This document shows positions 1 to 6,875 of a stretch of DNA of 16,822 nucleotides, piece after piece. This DNA is from Oscillospiraceae bacterium. Its GTDB lineage: Bacteria > Bacillota_A > Clostridia > Oscillospirales > Ruminococcaceae. A program made the position numbers and the translations under genes. The notes under the pieces are model-generated. The model saw only the letters and a program-made list of their open reading frames with translations. It was not told the origin of the DNA and did no database searches. Where the stretch lies: contig CAAFWX010000110.1 in the NCBI GenBank assembly GCA_900766795.1, positions 1 to 16,822 of the forward strand. Direction: 5' to 3'. Numbering within the stretch: position 1 is the first letter of the stretch; each line of letters begins with the position of its first letter.

Positions 1-112
1 CGTTGGTCTTGTAGCCGGTGGTGTTGACGTTAGCGATGTTGTTGCCGATAACGTCCATTCTCTGCTGGTGGGTCTTTAAACCCGATACTCCTGAATAAAG
101 TGACTTAACCAT
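1..112 (-). CDS. flgE: flagellar hook protein FlgE, N-terminal fragment
   Basis: This is the first 37 codons of a gene cut by the left edge. FlgE polymerises into the hook, the universal joint between basal body and filament. The translation begins [12 protein letters not shown] and contains [15 protein letters not shown], the N-terminal signature shared by rod and hook proteins (flagellar basal-body rod family), which forms the terminal helix of the hook subunit. The ATG at 110-112 follows GGAGGT with good spacing. It comes after flgD and the TIGR02530-type gene, the usual place for flgE in Gram-positive flagellar operons, so FlgE is preferred over FlgF or FlgG, which share the motif. The gap to the preceding gene is 82 bases, longer than most in this operon. 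The C-terminal part is not visible. Confidence 0.88.
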   Translation of the reverse strand, partial: MVKSLYSGVSGLKTHQQRMDVIGNNIANVNTTGYKTN

Positions 113-194
113 AAATGACCTCCAAATGTTATTTTGTTTCTGCCGTTTGCGGGGCTTCATTCACAAGCCGCCGCATGAATTCCCGAAGGTCCGT

Positions 195-602
195 TCATAT
201 GATAACGGTAGAATCAATATTTGTGAAGATGTTTCCCATCAAGTCCCGGTCGGACATTGTGGTGATGACTTTGTTGTTTTTCACGCTCACAACAAATGCT
301 GTTTTGTCCACAAGAACAAGCGTTTCGCTGCTTCCCTTGTCTGCGGCAATCTCAACGCCGCGGTTGAGCCGCTCTAAGGTGTCGCCCTCGGCAAGGTTTA
401 TGTTTCTTTCCTCAAGCCGCTGAATCGCGTGCTTTGAGAACTCCACGCCCTGCTTCTCCTCGATTTTCTGCTTCAGTGCCGCAGCAAAGCTCTCGCCTGC
501 CGCCTCGCCGCTCGGGGATTGCGCCGGAGTAATGCCTGCCGTACTGTTTCCTGTGGTAACGCTGATTTGATTGCGAAGCGCAAGATACTCGCTTATCAGC
601 AT
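195..602 (-). CDS. conserved flagellar operon protein (TIGR02530-type)
   Basis: A small 135-residue cytoplasmic protein encoded between flgD and flgE. The C-terminal half (about residues 54-135) has the pattern of the conserved family of flagellar operon proteins known as TIGR02530: FSKHAIQRLEER, then LVDKTAFVVSVKNNKVIT, then the ending IFTNIDSTVII. The family is found at this position in many Clostridia and some Bacilli. I know no firmly established function for it; a part in hook assembly is inferred from position. The N-terminal 50 residues are low in complexity (Gly, Ser, Thr, Ala) and probably disordered. The ATG start at 602 has GGAGG nine bases upstream. No signal peptide or membrane segment is visible. 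It lies 30 bases after flgD and is surely co-transcribed with it. Confidence 0.85.
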   Translation of the reverse strand: MLISEYLALRNQISVTTGNSTAGITPAQSPSGEAAGESFAAALKQKIEEKQGVEFSKHAIQRLEERNINLAEGDTLERLNRGVEIAADKGSSETLVLVDKTAFVVSVKNNKVITTMSDRDLMGNIFTNIDSTVII

Positions 603-632
603 AGTTTTCAGCCTCCGTGCCGTATCTGTCTG

Positions 633-1481
633 TTAAACCTCGTCTAGGTCGTCAAACTCCAAATCCTCAAGGTCCTCTGCTTCCTCATCGTCGGGAACTG
701 CGCCGCCCGCAACCTCCTGCGGTGTGTCGCTGCCTGCCTGTGCCGCTGCATTTGCCGCGTCAACGATGTCCTCCGTTCCCTCGGGCTGTACTCCCTCGGT
801 GGATTCTTCTTCGCCGCCAACGGAAATGTTCGCGTATGCAATCTCGACAATGTCGCTGAGCTTATAGGCAATGCCGTTTATTACCGCGCTGACTTCGCCG
901 TTCTTGACCTGAATGGATTCGATGATTCCGGAGTCAATCGCTGTTCCGCTGTCGGTGGAAGCGCTCACCGTCGCCTGCATTCCTATCATAAGAGAAGCGC
1001 GCGCTATCATGTCACCGAGCTGGTTTCCCGTGCTAATGCCCGTGCTTGTGTCCGACGCCGTTTCGCTCACAGAGGTTATCTTGGAAAGGTCGAACGAAAC
1101 TCCGTCAATCGTCACGGTGTAGCTGTCGCCGGATTTTGTGACATTGCTCACAACGCCTGTCTTTGTGACAAGATTTCCGCCGTCCATCTTGGAAGCGGTC
1201 GCGGTCTTCCCCACCAAAGACGAAGCATAAGTCGCCATCGAATACTTGCTGGAATCCTGCATGTACTGAAGCTGGGTCATCTGCGCCATCTGGGTGATGA
1301 ACTCGGTGTTGCTTGTCGGCTCGAGCGGGTCCTGATTGGTCATCTCGGCAACGAGAAGATTAAGAAACGTTTCGGAGTTTACCAGCTCCTCATTGGAGTT
1401 TTTGAACTTGTCTGCGTACTTTGCATAGTTGCTCGCAATCTGCTCGGAGCTTGTAAGCACGTCATAAATGCTGTCTGCCAA
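633..1481 (-). CDS. flgD: flagellar hook assembly (hook cap) protein FlgD
   Basis: FlgD is exported and forms the cap under which FlgE subunits assemble. The N-terminal part (about residues 30-80) carries the FlgD core: SETFLNLLVAEMTNQDPLEP, then TEFITQMAQMTQLQYM. At 282 residues it is longer than Bacillus FlgD (about 140) and E. coli FlgD (about 230). The extra length comes from two similar segments, about residues 87-140 and 161-214, each with the pattern (A)SL(V/I)G, later G(V/I)(V/I), then I(D/N)G(V/I) and LSxI, which looks like an internal duplication. A very acidic tail follows (about 220-282, rich in Glu/Asp, ending LEFDDLDEV). The start is TTG at 1479-1481, seven bases after GGAGG; no better start is visible. 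It lies 23 bases downstream of fliK, the standard order. Confidence 0.92.
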   Translation of the reverse strand: MADSIYDVLTSSEQIASNYAKYADKFKNSNEELVNSETFLNLLVAEMTNQDPLEPTSNTEFITQMAQMTQLQYMQDSSKYSMATYASSLVGKTATASKMDGGNLVTKTGVVSNVTKSGDSYTVTIDGVSFDLSKITSVSETASDTSTGISTGNQLGDMIARASLMIGMQATVSASTDSGTAIDSGIIESIQVKNGEVSAVINGIAYKLSDIVEIAYANISVGGEEESTEGVQPEGTEDIVDAANAAAQAGSDTPQEVAGGAVPDDEEAEDLEDLEFDDLDEV

Positions 1482-1504
1482 ATGTTTTCCTCCTTTCGCG
1501 GATT

Positions 1505-3019
1505 TTACATCGAAGCCAGAAGCTCTGCAAACGCTCCCTCATCGGAGTCGTCCTCCTGCTTCGCCTCGTCGCGGTGGTATGGGTTTTTGCTGCTGCCGTT
1601 GTAATCCTGCGCGTGCGCGTCCTGCTCGGACTCGTTCACGGTCTGCCAGCTGTCAAGCTGTATTCCGCTGTCGCGAAGATTGCTCTGGATTGTTTCGCTG
1701 TGCTGCTCGAGAATGCGCTGCGTTCTCGCGTTTTCTGCCGCAACCGTCACGGATACCGCGCCGTCTGCCGCCTTTGTAAGCTTCACGGTGATTTTTCCCA
1801 GCTCCTCTGGATTCAGCTCGAGCGTGTATTCCGCCGCGTCCTCGGTCGTCTGTTTGATGGTCTGCTCAATTCGCTGCGCAGCCTGTGCCGCCGCCTCGCT
1901 CGGTTTAACCGTAACCTGCTCGCCGTTCGCCCGCGTGAACACAATGGGGGAATCCGCCGCGGGATTGCTTACGCTTTCGGGCTTCGGCTCTGCCTGCCGC
2001 GTGTTCGGCTTGGTTGGCTCTGTCTGCTCTGTCAGCTTGGTCTGCTCTGTCGGCTTGGTCTGTTCTGCCGGCTTGGTCTGTTCTGTCGGCTTGGTGTGCT
2101 CAACTTGCTTGGTCGTCTCTGTCTTTCCTGCCTGCTCGGTCTGAACCGGCTTTGCCTTGGCGCTCCTGAGCATTTCAAGCTCCTCCTTCACGGACTTCAC
2201 GCTGTCCTTTGCCGTGGGGATTGCTTCGGGCATTTCGTTGTCCTCGGACTTTTGCGGGGAGCTTTCGTGGGATACCGTCCTTACCTCGGGCTTGGATATC
2301 TCTCCGTTTTTCAGCGCCTGCGCAAGCGCGTTTCGTCCATCCTCAGAAAGGCTGTTTTCAAGCTTTTCGCTCTCTGCATTTGCCATGACGGGGATTTCGG
2401 CGGTTTGCTCGGATTCTCTGCTTATTGCGAAATGCTTTTCGGCGGTGACTTCCACTTTTGCTTCGGTCTGCTTCGGCTGAAATTTATCCTGCACAACAGG
2501 CGTCGGGTTATGCTCTGCCGCCTGAACCGCTTCGGTCTGCTCAACGGCGATTACCGATGAAATTTCGCTAAGCTCCGCAGTTTTATCGGACGGGATATTG
2601 TCCGCCTGAACAAAGCTTCCCGCAAGCTGTGCGGCTGCCTTTTGAATGTCGGCTAACTCCTGCTTCTCGTCCTGCAAGGGACTGTTCTTGGGCTTGTCGG
2701 ACGCATTTTTCAAGCTGTTCGTCCTTATGGTATCAACCGCCGAAATAAGCTCCTCCGTCACAAGCTCCTTGGGGATATCCTCGAGCTTAAGCTCTCCGTC
2801 AACCACCATCTGTGCCAGCTGCTGCACGTTCTCGGGAAGCGCGTTGTCTGACATCGGCTCGCTGTACTGCGCCGAAGCTTCGCCGCCTGACATGCCGCTG
2901 ACGAATTGTGCAAACTGCACCGCCTGTGCGTCAAGTTCCTCCATGCGCATGGGAATCGCCGCGTCTGAAATCATGAAGTCGCTTCGCATATAGCCGCCCG
3001 CGTTCATTGCTACTGCCAT
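1505..3019 (-). CDS. fliK: flagellar hook-length control protein FliK
   Basis: FliK measures hook length and switches the export apparatus from hook to filament substrates. The 504-residue protein has the usual design. A long, poorly conserved, hydrophilic N-terminal and middle region (about 1-370) is rich in Glu, Gln, Lys and Thr. The C-terminal Flg_hook domain (about 375-465) includes LELNPEELGKITVKL and a following helix, TQRILEQHSETIQSNLRDSG. A short polar tail ends it. Residues about 308-339 are a Pro-rich hexapeptide repeat of the type TEQTKP/AEQTKP. ATG at 3017-3019 is preceded by AAAGGAGG. The N terminus of family members varies, so identification rests on the C-terminal domain and on position between fliJ and flgD. 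No separate ylxF/motE-like gene is present before it, unlike Bacillus. Confidence 0.9.
   Translation of the reverse strand: MAVAMNAGGYMRSDFMISDAAIPMRMEELDAQAVQFAQFVSGMSGGEASAQYSEPMSDNALPENVQQLAQMVVDGELKLEDIPKELVTEELISAVDTIRTNSLKNASDKPKNSPLQDEKQELADIQKAAAQLAGSFVQADNIPSDKTAELSEISSVIAVEQTEAVQAAEHNPTPVVQDKFQPKQTEAKVEVTAEKHFAISRESEQTAEIPVMANAESEKLENSLSEDGRNALAQALKNGEISKPEVRTVSHESSPQKSEDNEMPEAIPTAKDSVKSVKEELEMLRSAKAKPVQTEQAGKTETTKQVEHTKPTEQTKPAEQTKPTEQTKLTEQTEPTKPNTRQAEPKPESVSNPAADSPIVFTRANGEQVTVKPSEAAAQAAQRIEQTIKQTTEDAAEYTLELNPEELGKITVKLTKAADGAVSVTVAAENARTQRILEQHSETIQSNLRDSGIQLDSWQTVNESEQDAHAQDYNGSSKNPYHRDEAKQEDDSDEGAFAELLASM
2003..2098 (-). repeat. 18-base coding repeats within fliK (TEQTKP-type hexapeptides)
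   Basis: About five imperfect copies of an 18-base unit encode HTKPTEQTKPAEQTKP-like hexapeptides in the middle of FliK. On the plus strand they appear as repeated GGCTTGGTCTG(C/T)TCTG blocks. The repeat is in frame, so copy-number change would lengthen or shorten the linker before the C-terminal domain without breaking the gene. Confidence 0.85.
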
Positions 3020-3074
3020 TTTTTCTCACCTCCTTTGCAAAATGCTGTATATATCAAGGCTCAAAGCCGAGATA

Positions 3075-3527
3075 TCAGTTTTGGTTCATCGCCCGCACGG
3101 ACTGCCCGCTTACAAACTCCTCGATGAACTGCTCGTTCTCCTTGCCCTCAAGGAATCTGTATTCCTCAAGCTGCTTTTCCTCAAGCTTTTCCAGCGTGCG
3201 CACGTCCTTTGTGGCTTCCACAACAACGTCAAGCTGATTGTTTATTTCCTCCTGCTTTCGCGCCGCCTGGTTTTCTTTCAGGTGGATATCCGCCTGAATG
3301 GTGACGATATAACGCTTTCTGAGCGCGATTTCATAGGCTGTCGCGCCGCGTGCGCTGATTTCAACAAGCTCCTCGCTCTGCTGAGCAAGCTGAATCTGAA
3401 GCGCCGCAATATCCTCGTCAATCTTCCTTAGCTCCGCCTGCAAGGCGCTAAGCGCGTTTTTCTGGCGGTCAAGCTCCTGCTGACGATAGTCTTTAAGCGT
3501 TTCGAGAGTGAAACGGAATTTCTTCAA
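3075..3527 (-). CDS. fliJ: flagellar export protein FliJ
   Basis: FliJ is a small coiled-coil protein that binds the FliI ATPase ring and helps couple it to the FlhA export gate. The translation begins MKKFRFTLETLKDYRQQELDR, the typical FliJ N terminus, and is nearly all charged alpha-helix (heptad-like Leu, Ala, Gln, Glu, Lys) over 150 residues, the normal size. The start appears to be TTG at 3525-3527, with a weak GGTGATT upstream, 21 bases after the fliI stop. Translational coupling to fliI would fit the weak site. It is followed 55 bases later by fliK. The sequence is weakly conserved across the family, as usual, so position adds strongly to the call. Confidence 0.88.
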   Translation of the reverse strand: MKKFRFTLETLKDYRQQELDRQKNALSALQAELRKIDEDIAALQIQLAQQSEELVEISARGATAYEIALRKRYIVTIQADIHLKENQAARKQEEINNQLDVVVEATKDVRTLEKLEEKQLEEYRFLEGKENEQFIEEFVSGQSVRAMNQN

Positions 3528-3548
3528 CGGAAATCACCACGCTTATGT

Positions 3549-4856
3549 CTAATCTCCGACAGCCGCAAGCAGCGCCTGCACCGTTTGCTCAAAGGTGAAG
3601 CTTTCGCTCACCGCCTGCATGAGAAACTCGTTTATGCTGTCGTGTTTTCTTATCGCCTCGTCCAGCGCGGGGTTTGTGCCGTGCTTGTATGCGCCGATGG
3701 AGATAAGGTCGGAATTGCTTTCATAGAGCGACAAAAGGTTTCTGAGCCTACCTGCCGCCGCCTTTTGCTCGGGGGAAGCGATTTCGCTCATAAGTCGCGA
3801 AACGCTCTGCAATATGTCAATCGCGGGGTAGTGATTCTGCGCCGCGATTTTGCGCGATAGGATAATGTGTCCGTCGATAATACCGCGGACGGTATCGGCA
3901 ATCGGCTCGTTGGTGTCGTCGCCCTCAACGAGCACGGTGTAAATGCCGGTGATGGAGCCTTCGGGGAAGTTTCCCGCGCGCTCAAGAAGCTTCGGCATAG
4001 CGCTGTAAATGGACGGGGTGTAGCCCCTCGCAATGGGCGGCTCGCCCGTGGAAAGTCCCACCTCGCGAAGCGCCATGGCGTATCGCGTCAGGCTGTCCAT
4101 CATAAGAAGCACGTCCTTGCCCTGCTTCATGAAGTACTCCGCTACGGCGGTTGCAGTGAGCGGGCACTTGCTTCGCATCATGGCGGGCTGGTCAGAGGTC
4201 GCAACCACAAGCACCGACCTCGCCATGCCCTCGGGTCCAAGGTCGCGCTCAATAAACTCGCGCACCTCTCGTCCACGCTCGCCCACGAGAGCGATGACAT
4301 TGACGTCTGCCTTGACCTTTCGGGCAATCATACCCATCAGCGTGGATTTTCCCACGCCCGAGCCTGCGAAGATACCCATTCTCTGACCCTTGCCCATGGT
4401 GAGCATTCCGTCAATCGCCTTTACGCCAAGCTCTATTGTTTCCTTGATAGGCGGGCGGGTGAAAGGGTTCGTGGGAGCGCCCGTGATGGAGATTTCGTCG
4501 GTGTATTCGATAGGCTCTCCGCCGTCAATCGGCTCGCCCATCGCGTCAATGATACGCCCCACCATTCTATCTCCGACGCGCACGTTCAGCTTGTCGCCGG
4601 TGTTGTCCACAATGCTCCCGGGGCCTATTCCCTCAATGTCGGTGTAGGGCATGAGCAGGATATTGTCCTTGTTGAAGCCCACCACCTCCGCGCGAATGTG
4701 TGAGGTCATGTCCTTTGAAAATATGCGGCAGACGTCGCCGATATTACACGCAGGTCCGCTCGCCTCAATGGTCATGCCAACGATTTTCTCTATCTTGCCC
4801 ATGCAGCGGAAAGTTTCGCTTTTGGCAATTTCCTCGCGGAATCCCTCAAAATCCAA
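3549..4856 (-). CDS. fliI: flagellum-specific ATPase FliI
   Basis: FliI is the hexameric ATPase of the flagellar type III export apparatus at the cytoplasmic face of the basal body, related to the F1 beta subunit. Using the TTG start at 4854-4856 the protein has 435 residues, the normal family length. Visible motifs are the Walker A loop GSGVGKST (about 165-172), VGERGREV (about 191-198), the Walker B segment VLLMMDSLTR (about 249-258, Asp 254), and GEPPIARGYTPSIYS. The frame stays open upstream into fliH, to a TTG at 4952, but the TTG at 4856 is preferred. It has GGAGG eight bases upstream, follows the fliH stop by 22 bases, and gives the usual FliI N terminus (DFEGFREEI...GKIEKIVGMTIEASGP). 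C-terminal residues ending FTFEQTVQALLAAVG also fit. Confidence 0.96.
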   Translation of the reverse strand: MDFEGFREEIAKSETFRCMGKIEKIVGMTIEASGPACNIGDVCRIFSKDMTSHIRAEVVGFNKDNILLMPYTDIEGIGPGSIVDNTGDKLNVRVGDRMVGRIIDAMGEPIDGGEPIEYTDEISITGAPTNPFTRPPIKETIELGVKAIDGMLTMGKGQRMGIFAGSGVGKSTLMGMIARKVKADVNVIALVGERGREVREFIERDLGPEGMARSVLVVATSDQPAMMRSKCPLTATAVAEYFMKQGKDVLLMMDSLTRYAMALREVGLSTGEPPIARGYTPSIYSAMPKLLERAGNFPEGSITGIYTVLVEGDDTNEPIADTVRGIIDGHIILSRKIAAQNHYPAIDILQSVSRLMSEIASPEQKAAAGRLRNLLSLYESNSDLISIGAYKHGTNPALDEAIRKHDSINEFLMQAVSESFTFEQTVQALLAAVGD

Positions 4857-4864
4857 CGCACTTT

Positions 4865-4869
4865 CCTCC
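4865..4869 (-). promoter_or_regulatory. ribosome binding site deciding the fliI start
   Basis: GGAGG on the minus strand lies eight bases before the TTG at 4856. It decides between this start and an upstream in-frame TTG at 4952 inside fliH, which has its GGAG only one or two bases away. Confidence 0.75.
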
Positions 4870-4878
4870 GTTTCGGGC

Positions 4879-5802
4879 TTATTCCTCCGCGCTGTCCGCG
4901 GGTGACTTCTTTTTCTTTCTTGCAGGCGGGCGGAGGAATTTTCCGCTGCCAAGCTCCTGAATCATCCTGAGCTGCGTCTGTATTCCCGCGTCCGTAATCT
5001 CGCTGCCGTTGTCCACAATGACCGTCCCCGGCTCCGCGTCGGGAAGCAGCTCAACCTCGACGTGCTGCGCGCCGCTGCAAAGCTCATTAAGCAGCTCGTA
5101 GTCTGCGGCGATTTCCTCGCTCGCGCCGTTTCTGTCAAGAGAAATGCGGATAACCTGCGCGTTGCGAAACTCCTTCGCCGCTTTCTTTATAAGCTTCTTC
5201 GCAGCCGTGCCGTCCTTGACGGACATGCTGTCCAGCGTAACCTTGTTTGCTATCGCCATCACGGTATCGAAAATCTCCTTTTCGTACCGCTCAAACAGCG
5301 CCTCTTTTTCGGCGTTTATCGCCGCGTTTATCTGTCGGGTTTCCTCGAGGGTGTCCCTGCCCTCGGCAAGATACGCGTCAACGCCCTCTTTCCTGCCCTG
5401 CTCAAAGCCCTCGGCGCGCGCCTTGATGAACACGCTGTCGCGGTTTTGCTCAGCGTCGGCAATAATCCCCGCCGCTTCCTGCTGTGCGCTTTGGGTAATT
5501 CCCTCCGCGCGGCGCTTCGCTTCAAGGATAACCTCCTTGCCCTGCTCTATGTAGCGCTCCTTAAGCGCCGCAAGTTCCTGCTCAAGCTTCGCCACAGCCG
5601 CTTCCCGCTCGGCAAGCTGCCGCTCGCGGATTTCAAGCTGCTCTGCGGGGCTTATCACCGGCTCGGCGGGCGCGGAATGAACCTCGGGCTTGTCCGAATG
5701 CTCCGCAGCGGGCGAAGGCTCCTTTTTTGCCGCAATGCCAAGCGTATTTGATATGTCTACGCCGCCGCCGTAGGTAACGGAGCTTCTTTTAAGTACTGAC
5801 AA
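4879..5802 (-). CDS. fliH: flagellar assembly protein FliH
   Basis: FliH is the peripheral stalk and negative regulator of the FliI ATPase, anchoring it to the C ring. The 307-residue protein has an Ala/Pro/Glu-rich N-terminal region (about 1-60). A long charged coiled coil follows (about 60-150: EQLEIRERQLAEREAAVAKL and beyond), with a glutamate/glutamine-rich stretch. The C-terminal FliH/V-ATPase subunit E-like domain (about 180-280) contains DTVMAIANKVTLDSMSVKDG and the ending GTVIVDNGSEITDAGIQTQL. A basic tail (ARKKKKSP) closes it. The start is TTG at 5800-5802, seven bases after GGAGG. It lies 36 bases after fliG and 22 bases before fliI. Position and coiled-coil pattern carry the call, since FliH sequences are divergent. 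Confidence 0.92.
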   Translation of the reverse strand: MSVLKRSSVTYGGGVDISNTLGIAAKKEPSPAAEHSDKPEVHSAPAEPVISPAEQLEIRERQLAEREAAVAKLEQELAALKERYIEQGKEVILEAKRRAEGITQSAQQEAAGIIADAEQNRDSVFIKARAEGFEQGRKEGVDAYLAEGRDTLEETRQINAAINAEKEALFERYEKEIFDTVMAIANKVTLDSMSVKDGTAAKKLIKKAAKEFRNAQVIRISLDRNGASEEIAADYELLNELCSGAQHVEVELLPDAEPGTVIVDNGSEITDAGIQTQLRMIQELGSGKFLRPPARKKKKSPADSAEE

Positions 5803-5838
5803 AATCTTCCCTCCGTATCACTGCCCCTGCTGCGGGAA

Positions 5839-6858
5839 TCAGGCGATAATCTCATCTCCGCCGCCGCGTGCGATGGTGACAAGGTTCTCCTGCTCAAGCC
5901 GTCTGATAACGCCGACAATACGCTGCTGCGCTTCCTCGACGTCGCGCATACGGACATTGTGCAGGTACTCGATATCCGCCTGAAGCGACTCTCTCGCACG
6001 AGAGGAGATGTTTGCGAAGATGACCTCCGCAACCTCCTGCGTGGAGCCTTTGAGCGCGATAGCGAGGTCCTTGGAATCCACCTGCTTTGTGAACTCCTGA
6101 ATGGACATCTCGTCGAGCTGCACGATATCCTCGAACACGAACATCTTCTGCTTGATGAGGTCTGCAAGCTTCTGGTCCCTTGCGGAAAGCTCGTCGAAGA
6201 TGTATTTCTCTGTCGCGCGGTCTACGTTGTTCATAATCTCCGCAACGTAGTTTATGCCGCCGACCTCCATGGAATCGGTGGTTGCGAGGTTCGCGAACTT
6301 CTTTTCGAGGGAAGCCTCGATAGCCTTGACAACCTCGGGGGAAGCGCGGTCCATTGTCGCGATACGCTCAACGACCTCTACGCGCTTTTCCTTGGGAAGC
6401 TCGGACAGAATAGCGGAAGCCTGGTCTGTCCTCGCATAGGAGAGAATGAGCGCGATGGTCTGGGGGTGCTCGTTCTGCACTATTGCGAGCAGGTTCTTAT
6501 AGTCAGCCTTGCGCACGAAGTCAAAGCTCTTTGTCTTAAGCTGCTTTGTGATTCTTCCGAGGAGCGCCGCTGCGGCTTCCTCTCCAAAAGCCTTCTCGAG
6601 AATGGTTCTCGCGTAGTCCATGCCGCCCTCGGCAACAATCTTCTGGGTCAGGCACAGCTCGTAGAACTCGTTGAGAACCTCCTCCACCGTGTCGATGGAG
6701 TGGTATTCCATTCTCGCAAGCTCAACCGAGATAGCCTCAACCTCGTCGTCAGACAGGTGCTTGTAAATCTCAGACGCGTTTTCTGCGCCCATGGAAGCCA
6801 TAACCAGAGCAATCTTCTTTGCAGCGGTAAGCTCTTGTTGTTTTGCATCAGATGCCAT
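5839..6858 (-). CDS. fliG: flagellar motor switch protein FliG
   Basis: FliG is the rotor protein that sits on the MS ring, contacts the stator and generates torque. The 339-residue length is typical. The N-terminal domain (about 8-110, ending FGEEAAAALLGRI) binds FliF. The middle domain contains the hallmark NEHPQTIALILSYA (EHPQ motif, about 128-141), which contacts FliM. The C-terminal domain (about 200-330) carries the charged torque helix region around MSIQEFTKQVDSKDLAIALKG and ISSRARESLQADIE. ATG at 6856-6858 follows GGAGGT. It begins 17 bases after the fliF stop, the order seen across bacteria. No key residues appear to be missing. Confidence 0.97.
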   Translation of the reverse strand: MASDAKQQELTAAKKIALVMASMGAENASEIYKHLSDDEVEAISVELARMEYHSIDTVEEVLNEFYELCLTQKIVAEGGMDYARTILEKAFGEEAAAALLGRITKQLKTKSFDFVRKADYKNLLAIVQNEHPQTIALILSYARTDQASAILSELPKEKRVEVVERIATMDRASPEVVKAIEASLEKKFANLATTDSMEVGGINYVAEIMNNVDRATEKYIFDELSARDQKLADLIKQKMFVFEDIVQLDEMSIQEFTKQVDSKDLAIALKGSTQEVAEVIFANISSRARESLQADIEYLHNVRMRDVEEAQQRIVGVIRRLEQENLVTIARGGGDEIIA

Positions 6859-6875
6859 TCAAAACACCTCCGTAA

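Noticed and set aside
1574..2560. Open frame of 328 codons on the plus strand, opposite fliK
   Set aside because: It is the antisense shadow of fliK: the Leu/Arg/Cys-rich translation resembles no known protein, has no ribosome binding site, and exists because fliK codon use avoids stops on the other strand.
4857..4952. N-terminal extension of FliI by 32 codons into fliH
   Set aside because: The extension is Arg/Lys-rich, overlaps fliH, and its TTG has poor ribosome-binding spacing; the TTG at 4856 has GGAGG at ideal distance and gives the usual FliI length.
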